NCBI GenBank assembly: GCA_003450815.1 | Contig: DMES01000012.1 | Span: forward strand, 247 to 15,228 | DNA: 14,982 bases | Origin: Elusimicrobiota bacterium | GTDB lineage: Bacteria > Elusimicrobiota > Elusimicrobia > Elusimicrobiales > UBA9959 | Direction of reading: 5' to 3' | In this document: positions 1 through 5,956 of the stretch, piece after piece | Layout of the letters: each line of letters begins with the position of its first letter | How positions within the stretch are numbered: the first letter of the stretch is position 1 | Translations under genes and position numbers: made by a program | The notes under the pieces: generated by a model | Told to the model about the DNA's origin: nothing | The model's input: only the letters and a program-made list of their open reading frames with translations | Databases searched by the model: none

Positions 1-171
1 GTTGATGTTGCGCTTGTTCTTCTTGTCCTGCAGGTTGTTCTTCTTTATGTAGGCCCAAAGTTTCTTCACGATTTCGGTGCGGGGTACCGGCTTGTTGCCG
101 ATGATGTCCGAGAGAATCGCGTCGGGTGTCATAGGGGCCATGAACTTAGAGTTCGTCTTAGTTGTCGCCAT
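1..171 (-). CDS. SWIB/MDM2 domain protein (N-terminal part, runs off the window)
   Basis: The first 57 codons are visible on the minus strand and the frame is still open at base 1, so the C-terminus is missing. After a short basic, Ser/Thr/Lys-containing tail (residues 1-10) comes a stretch typical of SWIB domains: MAPMTPDAILSDIIG, then a PVPRTEIVKKLWAYIKKNN helix and a QDKKNKR loop. SWIB domains are best known from eukaryotic chromatin-remodelling subunits and MDM2, and occur as small stand-alone proteins in Chlamydiae and scattered other bacteria, where a DNA-associated role is suspected but not settled. The ATG at 171 is chosen because an AAGGAGG Shine-Dalgarno lies 9 nt upstream. A sigma70-like promoter precedes it, so it appears to be transcribed separately from pckA. 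Confidence 0.85.
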   Translation of the reverse strand, partial: MATTKTNSKFMAPMTPDAILSDIIGNKPVPRTEIVKKLWAYIKKNNLQDKKNKRNIN

Positions 172-210
172 TTGTGTACTTCCTCCTTGGATATTACCGC
201 TTTCTACTGC

Positions 211-241
211 ATATTAATCTATTTTTCCACTGTTTTGTCAA
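211..241 (-). promoter_or_regulatory. Putative sigma70 promoter for the SWIB gene
   Basis: A perfect TTGACA (-35) lies at 241-236 on the minus strand. It is followed by an AT-rich ATTAATAT block at 218-211 that can supply a 4/6 -10 element with a 17- or 19-nt spacer. The start codon is about 40 nt downstream. No second promoter is visible between pckA and this gene. Confidence 0.45.
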
Positions 242-263
242 TAGAAAAACCAAACCGGCGCTT

Positions 264-1838
264 TTAAATCCGGGGCCCGGCCTTTACAATGGCTTCATTG
301 GCAACGCCGAATTTAGCGAAATTTTTGACAAAAAGTCCGGCCAGTTCCTTATATTTGGCTTCATAGGCGGCCTTATCGGGCCAAACATTCTCCGGATTGA
401 GTATATCCGAGGGCACGCCGGGACACTCAAGCGGCAGCTCAAACCCGAACACAGGGTCTTTGCGGAACTTAGCGCCCGAAAGCGAGCCATCCAAAGCCGC
501 GTTCAGCAGCGCCCTGGTGTTTTTTATGCTTATGCGTTTGCCGACGCCGTACGGTCCGCCGGCCAGCCCCGTATTTATAAGCCAGCAGCTCGCGCTGTTC
601 GCGCGCATTTTTTTCTCAAGTAGTTCGGCGTAAACGGAAGGGTGGTGGCTCATAAAAGGCGCGCCGAAGCAGGCGCTGAAAGTCGCCTTCGGCTCTTTGA
701 CCCCGATCTCAGTGTTGGCCACTTTTGCCGTATAGCCGGAAATAAAGTGATACATAGCCTGTTCATAAGAAAGTTTAGATATGGGCGGCAGAACTCCGAA
801 AGCGTCGTAGGTCAGCATCACTATGTTTTTAGGATGGCCGAACGCCGCCCCCCTGATGGCGTTGTTTATGAATTCAAGCGGATAACCCGCCCGGGTATTT
901 TCGGTAAGCGAGCCGTCGTTAAGGTCCAGTTCGCGCGTTATTGGATTGTAAACCACATTTTCAAGCACCGTGCCGAAACGCCTGGTGGTTGCGTAAATCT
1001 GCGGCTCGGCCTCCGGGGAAAGGTTGATAACCTTGGCATAACAACCGCCCTCAAAATTAAAAATCCCGTCATCCGACCAGGCATGTTCGTCATCGCCTAT
1101 CAGCCGCCGCGAGGGATCGGAGGAAAGCGTGGTTTTGCCGGTGCCTGAAAGCCCGAAAAAGATAGCCGTGTCGCCTTTGGGGCCCAGATTGGCGGAGCAA
1201 TGCATGGGCATCACGCCCTTGAGCGGAAGCAGATAATTCATTATTGTGAAAACAGATTTTTTTATCTCACCCGCGTAGCCGGTCCCGCCGATAATCACCA
1301 GCTTCCGCCTGAAATTGACTAAAATGAAAGTGCCGGTGCGGGTACCGTCCGTTTTGGAGTCGGCCTTGAAACCGGGAGCGGAAATAACGGTAAATTCCGG
1401 TTTTACCGTCTCGCCCGCTGATGGCTCTATAAACATATTTTTGGCAAAAAGGCTGTGCCAGGCGTATTCTGTTATTATTCGCACTCCCAGGCGGTTTTTG
1501 GGGTCGGAACCAGCGAAACAATCGCGGATATAAATATCCTTGTCAGAGAGATAGGCTGACAGCTTTCCCGCCAGGGCATCAAATTTAGCTTCTTCAAAGG
1601 GAACATTGTAATCCCCCCACCAGATATGTTCCCGGCTGGTTTCTTCCTTCACCACAAATTTGTCCTGCGCGGCCCTGGCGGTGTGAACGCCGGTTTTAAC
1701 GGCAAGCGCGCCGCCCGCGGTTATCTGTCCCTCTTTCTTTGAAACGGCATGTTCGTAAAGTTCCGGTTCGGACAGGCTGCGAAATATTGTCTTTGCAGTT
1801 TTTATGTCAGGTATAGCGGCTGATGTTTTTGTTTCCAT
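264..1838 (-). CDS. pckA: Phosphoenolpyruvate carboxykinase (ATP)
   Basis: The gene encodes 524 aa, a normal length for ATP-dependent PEPCK, which converts oxaloacetate and ATP to phosphoenolpyruvate, CO2 and ADP in the cytoplasm (gluconeogenesis, or the reverse in fermenters). Family signatures are clear: the P-loop (kinase-1a) FFGLSGTGKTTLS at residues 228-239, the metal/kinase-2 segment IGDDEHAW at 247-254, NFEGGCYAK at 261-269, and the oxaloacetate-region GGTGYAGEIKKS at about 184-195. The GTP-dependent enzyme has different motifs. The ATG at 1838 has no strong Shine-Dalgarno, but the N-terminus lines up with the family and no better start is seen. A structured repeat and a TTGACA-type promoter lie in the leader. 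No convincing terminator follows the stop. Confidence 0.96.
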   Translation of the reverse strand: METKTSAAIPDIKTAKTIFRSLSEPELYEHAVSKKEGQITAGGALAVKTGVHTARAAQDKFVVKEETSREHIWWGDYNVPFEEAKFDALAGKLSAYLSDKDIYIRDCFAGSDPKNRLGVRIITEYAWHSLFAKNMFIEPSAGETVKPEFTVISAPGFKADSKTDGTRTGTFILVNFRRKLVIIGGTGYAGEIKKSVFTIMNYLLPLKGVMPMHCSANLGPKGDTAIFFGLSGTGKTTLSSDPSRRLIGDDEHAWSDDGIFNFEGGCYAKVINLSPEAEPQIYATTRRFGTVLENVVYNPITRELDLNDGSLTENTRAGYPLEFINNAIRGAAFGHPKNIVMLTYDAFGVLPPISKLSYEQAMYHFISGYTAKVANTEIGVKEPKATFSACFGAPFMSHHPSVYAELLEKKMRANSASCWLINTGLAGGPYGVGKRISIKNTRALLNAALDGSLSGAKFRKDPVFGFELPLECPGVPSDILNPENVWPDKAAYEAKYKELAGLFVKNFAKFGVANEAIVKAGPRI

Positions 1839-1876
1839 ATTCTTTGTAAACTTTCTAAGTCATCCCCCTGCGCCAT

Positions 1877-1942
1877 TGTAGTGTCAAAGCTTGCTTTGAC
1901 TATTTTACGGCAGAGTAAACTCTGCTACTACAAAAGCGGACA
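1877..1942. repeat. Two-hairpin dispersed repeat, copy A (pckA leader)
   Basis: A 56-bp core (1877-1932) is bounded by TGTAGT and ACTACA inverted ends. It contains two hairpins: GTCAAAG-cttg-CTTTGAC and GCAGAGT-aa-ACTCTGC. Homology to a second copy at 11336-11390 extends to a GCGGACA block ending at 1942. It lies 38 nt upstream of the pckA start and in the same orientation as the second copy. It has no coding capacity, so it is a REP/MITE-like element or a cis-regulatory leader. Confidence 0.75.
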
Positions 1943-1953
1943 CCTCTTGTCAA
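1925..1953 (-). promoter_or_regulatory. Possible pckA promoter partly formed by the repeat
   Basis: TTGACA (-35) at 1953-1948 is followed after 17 nt by TAGTAG at 1930-1925, a poor -10 that falls inside the end of repeat copy A. If used, the transcript would begin inside the repeat and carry both hairpins in its leader. The -35 is perfect but the -10 is weak, so this is tentative. Confidence 0.3.
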
Positions 1954-1981
1954 TACCCCAAAAGGAAATTCCTAATTTAAG

Positions 1982-2028
1982 ACTTGTGACCTGTGACTTG
2001 CGACCTGTGACTTGTGACTTGTGACTCC
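1982..2028. repeat. Heptanucleotide tandem tract (ACTTGTG-type)
   Basis: Six consecutive 7-base units begin at 1982, 1989, 1996, 2003, 2010 and 2017, with consensus ACTTGTG and variants ACCTGTG and ACTTGCG. A truncated seventh unit (ACTCC) follows. Read on the minus strand the unit core is AAGTCAC. The tract fills the gap between the aminotransferase terminator and the pckA promoter. Confidence 0.85.
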
Positions 2029-2049
2029 AAAAAGGCGGAGCCTTTTTGG
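2027..2049 (-). terminator. Rho-independent-type terminator after the aminotransferase
   Basis: A perfect 10-bp stem CCAAAAAGGC / GCCTTTTTGG with a 3-nt loop starts 1 nt past the TAG stop of the aminotransferase. Its 3' arm on the minus strand carries a T5 run. The 3' end overlaps the last heptamer unit. Confidence 0.65.
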
Positions 2050-2050
2050 A

Positions 2051-3211
2051 CTAATCCAGCTCTTTTCTGATACGCTCAACCCCTTCAATAATATCTTTTT
2101 CAGGTCCGCAATAACTTAAGCGCAGGCGCCCCTCAAGCCCGAATTCCCTGCCAGGCACGGTAACAACCAGGGCTTTCTCAAGCAGCCTGGCGGAAAGCCT
2201 GGCTGAATCGCTATCATAGGCGCTGAAATCGGGAAAGCTGTAGAAAGTGCCCTGCGGCTTGCACAGTTTAACTTTTTTCAGCCCGCCCAGCGCGGCCAGC
2301 ATGGTATCGCGCTTCTTTTCAAGGCCGGAGCGCAGTGTTTCCACAAAATCGTCGGTTCCGCGAAGCGCTCCAAGCGCGGCTTTCTGGCTTAACGCCGACG
2401 GGCAGGAGGTGATCTGCGCCTGCACCTTCGCCATGGCTTTGGTAATGGCTTCAGGCCCCACGCTCCAGCCTATCCTGAAACCCGTCATGGAATAAGTTTT
2501 GGAAATTCCGTTCACGGAAACAATAACCGAATCTTCAAGACCGCGGCTTGAGAAAGAAAACGCGGACGGAGCCCTGGCGCCGTCGAATACCAGACGATTG
2601 TAAATGTCGTCCATAAGAAGATAGACGTTGTGGTATTCGCAGATTTTCACTATTTCCCGTATAAACTCCGGAGTGTAAAGCAGGCCCGAAGGGTTATTTG
2701 GGCTGTTTAAAAGCACCGCCCTGGTATTTGCGGTTATGTGGGCCTCTATGTCGGCCGCTGTCGGAACGAGCTCACCAGGCCGCGGCGGCACCGCGACAGG
2801 GGTGCCGTAAACCATTTTGACCATTTCAGGGTAACTTACCCAGTAAGGCGCCGGGAAAACAACCTGGTCACCGGGATTAACCACCGCCATCAGGAAATTA
2901 TAAATAGCTTGTTTAGCGCCCGAAGAAACCACAATATTCTTCGGCGCGGGCTTCAGGCTGTAATGTTTGTCGGTATAAAGGCAGATCTCTTGTTTAAGCT
3001 CCGCCGTGCCAGTGGTGGGAGTGTAACGCACGAAACCGGCGGAAAGGCTTTTTTGCGCTTCTTCGCGGGCGCCCGAGGGGATCATTTCCTCAGGCTCGCC
3101 TCCGCCCAGATGGATAACCGGCTTTCCCTCGGCTTTCAGGTTGCCCGCCAGTTCATTAAGCTTTAATGTGGCCGATTGGCCGATAGACATCGCAAGTTTG
3201 CTGAGATTCAT
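2051..3211 (-). CDS. Class I pyridoxal-phosphate aminotransferase (aspartate aminotransferase-like)
   Basis: This 386-aa enzyme belongs to fold-type I aminotransferases of the bacterial aspartate aminotransferase branch. Visible landmarks, counted from the chosen start, are substrate-loop GGGEPEE at 36-42, PYWVSYPEM at 122-130 with the cofactor-stacking Trp124, NSPNNPSG at 169-176, MDDIYNRLVF at 200-209 (Asp202 and Tyr204), the PLP-binding Lys238 in SKTYSMTGFRIGW, and the carboxylate-binding Arg364 in LRLSY. Substrate specificity cannot be read from this, so aspartate, aromatic or another amino donor is possible. The frame stays open to 3265, but those 18 extra codons run into a palindromic repeat, so the ATG at 3211 is preferred although its Shine-Dalgarno is poor. 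A terminator abuts the stop codon. Confidence 0.9.
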   Translation of the reverse strand: MNLSKLAMSIGQSATLKLNELAGNLKAEGKPVIHLGGGEPEEMIPSGAREEAQKSLSAGFVRYTPTTGTAELKQEICLYTDKHYSLKPAPKNIVVSSGAKQAIYNFLMAVVNPGDQVVFPAPYWVSYPEMVKMVYGTPVAVPPRPGELVPTAADIEAHITANTRAVLLNSPNNPSGLLYTPEFIREIVKICEYHNVYLLMDDIYNRLVFDGARAPSAFSFSSRGLEDSVIVSVNGISKTYSMTGFRIGWSVGPEAITKAMAKVQAQITSCPSALSQKAALGALRGTDDFVETLRSGLEKKRDTMLAALGGLKKVKLCKPQGTFYSFPDFSAYDSDSARLSARLLEKALVVTVPGREFGLEGRLRLSYCGPEKDIIEGVERIRKELD

Positions 3212-3249
3212 ATGGGGAGCGGATATTACCACTCTGATGAAGCACTTAA

Positions 3250-3319
3250 CGTCACCCCGGCGCAAGCCGGGGTCCAGTGTCGTCGATATTTCTGGATTCC
3301 GGCTTGCGACGGAATGACG
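3250..3319. repeat. Pair of inverted palindromic units (REP/BIME-like)
   Basis: Unit 1 reads CGTCA-CCCCGGC-gcaa-GCCGGGG-TCCA. Unit 2, 20 nt further on, is its inverted relative: TGGA-TTCCGGC-ttgc-GACGGAA-TGACG. Each unit folds into a hairpin and the two can also pair with each other. GTCATTCC...GGAATCCA-type palindromes are widespread intergenic repeats in bacteria. This one lies just upstream of the aminotransferase start. Confidence 0.8.
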
Positions 3320-3337
3320 AGCTGGGCTTACGTGAGC

Positions 3338-3399
3338 TTTTAGGTGGCTCCTGACTTCTAGCTTATGACCAACGCCTAAACTCCGGCTATCACCTAAAA
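3338..3399. repeat. Intergenic inverted repeat with 7-bp periodic interior
   Basis: Nine-base arms TTTTAGGTG (3338-3346) and CACCTAAAA (3391-3399) enclose a segment whose first units step by 7 bases: TCCTGAC (3349), TTCTAGC (3356), TTATGAC (3363). The complement of 3345-3360 reads TAGAAGTCAG then GAGCCA, which recurs at 9839-9861 with exactly 7 extra bases inserted. The T6 run on the minus strand just past tRNA-Cys lies in this element and may help end that transcript. Confidence 0.6.
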
Positions 3400-3404
3400 A
3401 ATCA

Positions 3405-3476
3405 AGGCGCGGGCGGGAATCGAACCCGCGAATAGCAGTTTTGCAGACTGCCGCCTTACCACTTGGCCACCGCGCC
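3405..3476 (-). tRNA. tRNA-Cys (anticodon GCA)
   Basis: A complete cloverleaf can be drawn on the minus strand. The acceptor GGCGCGG pairs with CCGCGCC, the anticodon loop is TCTGCAA with anticodon GCA, and the T arm is CGCGGGTTCGATTCCCGCG. The D arm is short, as usual for Cys. The discriminator base is U, an identity element for CysRS. CCA is not encoded, and the gene is followed by a T-rich stretch. Confidence 0.96.
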
Positions 3477-3492
3477 GTAAAAGCTTTCCTAC

Positions 3493-3521
3493 ATATTACA
3501 AAACTTACGAATGGATAAAAA
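3493..3521 (-). promoter_or_regulatory. Possible promoter of tRNA-Cys
   Basis: TAATAT (-10) at 3498-3493 lies 17 nt from a weak TTTTTA (-35) at 3521-3516, with its 3' end 17 nt before the tRNA 5' end. Only the -10 is a good match. Confidence 0.3.
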
Positions 3522-3546
3522 AGACGCTCGATGAACAGGATTCGGG

Positions 3547-4416
3547 TTAAAGCGGGAAAACAGCCGCTTCAACCTCTTCCGGAGTTGAAATGCTTCCTAT
3601 CCTTGAAAAACTGACCGAAACCCCGTAATCCGGACCAACAGGAATATGCTCTATGGGAAAAGCCAGCCGATAACCAGGCGCCACAAACAATTCAAGTTGC
3701 GTCTGAGATATCTGACGGCGGTAGCCGATAGGAGTTTGGTCGCTGGCCTGGGCATCCGGTTCTATAGTGACTTTCTCGAACACCCTGGCGGTGAACACGA
3801 CTTTTTCGCCAGCATAATAGGCGGACCACTTGTCAGAGGCTGTAAAGCTTAAAACGCCGCCGCCAGACGCAAACTCCGACACAATGATGCCCAGGGGGTC
3901 CGGGTTCATCGGCATCTTTTTTATGGCACTTAATTCGTAAACGGCGCTCTGCGAACTGTCATCAAGCGGAGTTATAGCCGCAACTCTTTTATACTGGCTG
4001 GCGCCCGAGATTACTTTAAAGTTCACATCGGAACCCAATGCGCACACAGAGAAAGACTCTTTCTCCCAGGGGTACAAACCCGCGGCAAAACGCTCTATGG
4101 AAACTCTGGTGGTGAAACGCCCGGTTTCGTGGGGAACCATTACAAAAGCGGGCCCCCCCTGGTCGGAGGGAATCTCCTCCGCTTGGTCCGCATACTGCAC
4201 GCTTACCAGGTCTATCGCGGCGGCATTCTCCTGCGCGGCTAGCGTAATGGTTTTACAGGTATTCCTATAATATGTGACGGCGGGGTTTATCTGCAGGGCA
4301 TTGGCTTGTCTTATGACTTCGCCTATATCCGCGCCGCGATCGAAATCAATGGCCCGGGCCGCGCCGGCCGAAACCAGTAAACCCAATACTACCGCCCCAA
4401 ATATTTGTTTTTTCAT
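3547..4416 (-). CDS. Exported protein of unknown family
   Basis: The product is 289 aa with a clear Sec signal peptide (MKKQIFGAVVLGLLVSAGAARA, likely cut after residue 22). There is no lipobox Cys, so a soluble periplasmic or surface fate is likely. The mature part looks beta-rich, with alternating short hydrophobic strands and no transmembrane helix. Two Cys (CKTI at about residue 54 and SVCALG at about 128) could form a disulfide. No catalytic motif or recognised domain is visible. The start is supported by GGAG 7 nt upstream. It is transcribed divergently from the YwqK-like exported protein and shares a 222-bp promoter region with it, which may mean joint control. I do not recognise the family and assign no function. 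Confidence 0.8.
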   Translation of the reverse strand: MKKQIFGAVVLGLLVSAGAARAIDFDRGADIGEVIRQANALQINPAVTYYRNTCKTITLAAQENAAAIDLVSVQYADQAEEIPSDQGGPAFVMVPHETGRFTTRVSIERFAAGLYPWEKESFSVCALGSDVNFKVISGASQYKRVAAITPLDDSSQSAVYELSAIKKMPMNPDPLGIIVSEFASGGGVLSFTASDKWSAYYAGEKVVFTARVFEKVTIEPDAQASDQTPIGYRRQISQTQLELFVAPGYRLAFPIEHIPVGPDYGVSVSFSRIGSISTPEEVEAAVFPL

Positions 4417-4503
4417 GCTTTCTCCAGAACAGGCCGCAGCAAAGCCGGGACATACAAAAGCTGTCCGCTGTCCTTAGCGCGCCACAAGCTGCCATTTTAT
4501 GAT

Positions 4504-4554
4504 TGTAACCGAAGGTTACATATAATTATACCCAAACAGGCCGCTTGAAAGCAA
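4504..4554 (-). promoter_or_regulatory. Promoter/operator region between two divergent exported-protein genes
   Basis: On the minus strand TATAAT (4530-4525) lies 18 nt from TTGCTT (4554-4549), a plausible promoter for the 289-aa gene. The palindrome TATAATTATA at 4521-4530 offers a -10 on both strands. Right beside it is a 7-bp dyad, TGTAACC-gaa-GGTTACA (4504-4520), which could be an operator or a hairpin at the transcript start. The rest of the 4417-4638 gap shows no other clear element. Confidence 0.4.
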
Positions 4555-4638
4555 AAAACACGATACTTACTGATTTTTACGTGAGACAAGCTGCATTCCT
4601 CATTTGCTAAAATGACATAATACGCTAATGGAGGCTTT

Positions 4639-5703
4639 ATGAAAGTATTTATTTTAACCGCCGCGCTTGCAGGACTTGGCGCGACCGCGCACGGAGAGAT
4701 TATAACCCTTAAAGACGGCACAAAAATAGAAGGTGAAATTACCGGAGAACTTGACAACACCTCGCTTGTAAAAACAAAATACGGCTCGCTTACCATAAAT
4801 AACAAAGACATACTTGAACGGACCCCGGATGCTGTTGCCGTCTCCAGCGCTTCGGATATACCGGCCGAAACCGCGATTTCAAGCAGGTCGGTGGTTTCAC
4901 TATCAAACCAGCCGCCTGCGCCGGCAAAATTTACTTTTAAAACCGTAAAGCCCGATACCTCCACCGTTCAGACGCTTTACTACGAGGATTCGGTCGTTAT
5001 AGCCACTGAAACCTTCCCGGCCGCCGGCGCCCCGCCCACCATTGAGGGGACCGTCAAGGACGGCTCATATAGGGAATATTACGACACCGGCGCCCTGAAA
5101 ACAATAAAAGATATGGCCGGCGGGAAAGTCGCCGGTATACTTAAAGCCTTTTTTCCAAACGGGACGATTCAGACTGAAGCGCAATATTCCAACGGAATTC
5201 TTGACGGCCCGGTCACCATCCGCGGAGAAAACGGGATATTGCAGTTTGACCAGAGTTTCAAAAACGGAACGCCGGACGGCTGGTTCAGGCAGTACGACTC
5301 CCAGGGCAATGTCAAATCCGAAACGCTCTATTCCGACGGGCGTGTGGTTGAAAACCCGCAACCCGTAGAGCAAAAAATAGAGCTGAAAAAGGAACCCGTC
5401 AAAGAACCTGAAAACGAATCAGTGGTAGTAGCAAAAGCGCAACGCCTGGCGCGCGGCGAACGCTTTTCCTTTTACCTCAACAATAAATATATCGCCAGGG
5501 TGTACCTGGACAAGGACCTTAATATTATAGGCAGGGACGGCAAGGCGCCGGACGGCGCCGTTAAGGTATATTCAAAAGACGACAAACTGGAAAAGGAATT
5601 TGTATTTGAAAACAACGAAGTGACAATCCTGCGGGTTTACGACCCCGGAGGCGAACTGAAAGCCGAGTACGGTTACAAGGAAGATAAAGCGATAAAAAAA
5701 TAG
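4639..5703 (+). CDS. Exported YwqK/MORN-like repeat protein
   Basis: The product is 354 aa. Residues 1-19 are a signal peptide (MKVFILTAALAGLGATAHG). Residues 20-60 (ITLKDGTKIEGEITGELD...KYGSLTINNKDI) resemble the small LSm-like beta-barrel segment found at the start of some secreted bacterial proteins. Residues 140-235 hold imperfect repeats of about 23 aa of the type YREYYDTGALKTI / KAFFPNGTIQTEAQYSNG / GWFRQYDSQGNVKSETLYSDG, typical of the YwqK (MORN_2) family. A charged linker (240-262) leads to a C-terminal part with further YxxDxxL-type strands. YwqK members often sit in toxin-immunity or surface contexts, but their biochemical role is poorly defined and no toxin gene is adjacent. TGGAGG lies 6 nt before the ATG. 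A strong terminator follows. Confidence 0.82.
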   Translation: MKVFILTAALAGLGATAHGEIITLKDGTKIEGEITGELDNTSLVKTKYGSLTINNKDILERTPDAVAVSSASDIPAETAISSRSVVSLSNQPPAPAKFTFKTVKPDTSTVQTLYYEDSVVIATETFPAAGAPPTIEGTVKDGSYREYYDTGALKTIKDMAGGKVAGILKAFFPNGTIQTEAQYSNGILDGPVTIRGENGILQFDQSFKNGTPDGWFRQYDSQGNVKSETLYSDGRVVENPQPVEQKIELKKEPVKEPENESVVVAKAQRLARGERFSFYLNNKYIARVYLDKDLNIIGRDGKAPDGAVKVYSKDDKLEKEFVFENNEVTILRVYDPGGELKAEYGYKEDKAIKK

Positions 5704-5720
5704 CCTCCGGGCAACCGATA

Positions 5721-5753
5721 AAAAGGCGGCCTCCTAAAAGAAGGCCGCCTTTT
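5721..5753 (+). terminator. Bidirectional rho-independent terminator
   Basis: An 11-bp GC-rich stem AAAAGGCGGCC / GGCCGCCTTTT with an 11-nt loop lies 17 nt after the YwqK-like stop. It ends in TTTT on the plus strand and TTTTT on the minus strand. It can therefore also stop transcripts leaving tRNA-Ile from the other side. Confidence 0.85.
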
Positions 5754-5760
5754 AAATTAC

Positions 5761-5834
5761 TGGGCCCGGTAGGACTTGAACCTACGACCCAGCGATTATG
5801 AGTCGCTTGCTCTAACCAACTGAGCTACGGGCCC
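5761..5834 (-). tRNA. tRNA with anticodon CAU, most likely tRNA-Ile2 (lysidine-modified)
   Basis: The cloverleaf is complete on the minus strand (74 nt, CCA not encoded). The acceptor GGGCCCG pairs with CGGGCCC, the D arm is GCTCAGTTGGTTAGAGC, the anticodon loop CTCATAA carries CAU, and the T arm is CGTAGGTTCAAGTCCTACG. The anticodon stem GCGA/TCGC and the consecutive C4-G69 and C5-G68 pairs match bacterial tRNA-Ile(CAU), the substrate of TilS, rather than elongator tRNA-Met. It lacks the unpaired position 1 of initiator tRNA. The Ile assignment rests on these determinants and is less certain than the gene itself. Confidence 0.93.
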
Positions 5835-5863
5835 ATTAAATCCGTTATTACACCCGGAAATCT

Positions 5864-5892
5864 ATTTTATCACTTTTCCCGGGTATTTCCAA
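5864..5892 (-). promoter_or_regulatory. Promoter of tRNA-Ile(CAU)
   Basis: TTGGAA (5892-5887) and TAAAAT (5869-5864) are separated by 17 nt on the minus strand, with the -10 about 30 nt before the tRNA 5' end. A CCGGGT/ACCCGG dyad (5879-5884 with 5897-5902) overlaps the spacer and flanks the -35. Confidence 0.5.
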
Positions 5893-5927
5893 ACAAACCC
5901 GGAAATTGCGACAGTTTTCGGGTGGGG

Positions 5928-5956
5928 CTGACTCCGCTTTTTTTATACAATACAAT
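5928..5956 (+). promoter_or_regulatory. Possible promoter of the kinase-receiver operon
   Basis: CTGACT (5928-5933) and TACAAT (5951-5956) are 17 nt apart on the plus strand. Use of this promoter would give a leader of about 180 nt. An AATACAAT/ATTGTATT inverted repeat (5949-5956 with 5970-5977) overlaps the -10 and the start-site region. Confidence 0.35.

Noticed and set aside
642..1148. A 168-codon plus-strand frame across pckA
   Set aside because: It is antisense to conserved PEPCK motifs and is low-complexity, Arg/Gly-rich, with no start signal.
1982..2028. CRISPR-like array
   Set aside because: Units are 7 bases with no spacers, and no cas genes are present.
4497..4964. A 155-codon minus-strand frame overlapping the YwqK-like gene start
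   Set aside because: It overlaps a signal peptide-bearing gene with a good Shine-Dalgarno, and its product shows no domain.
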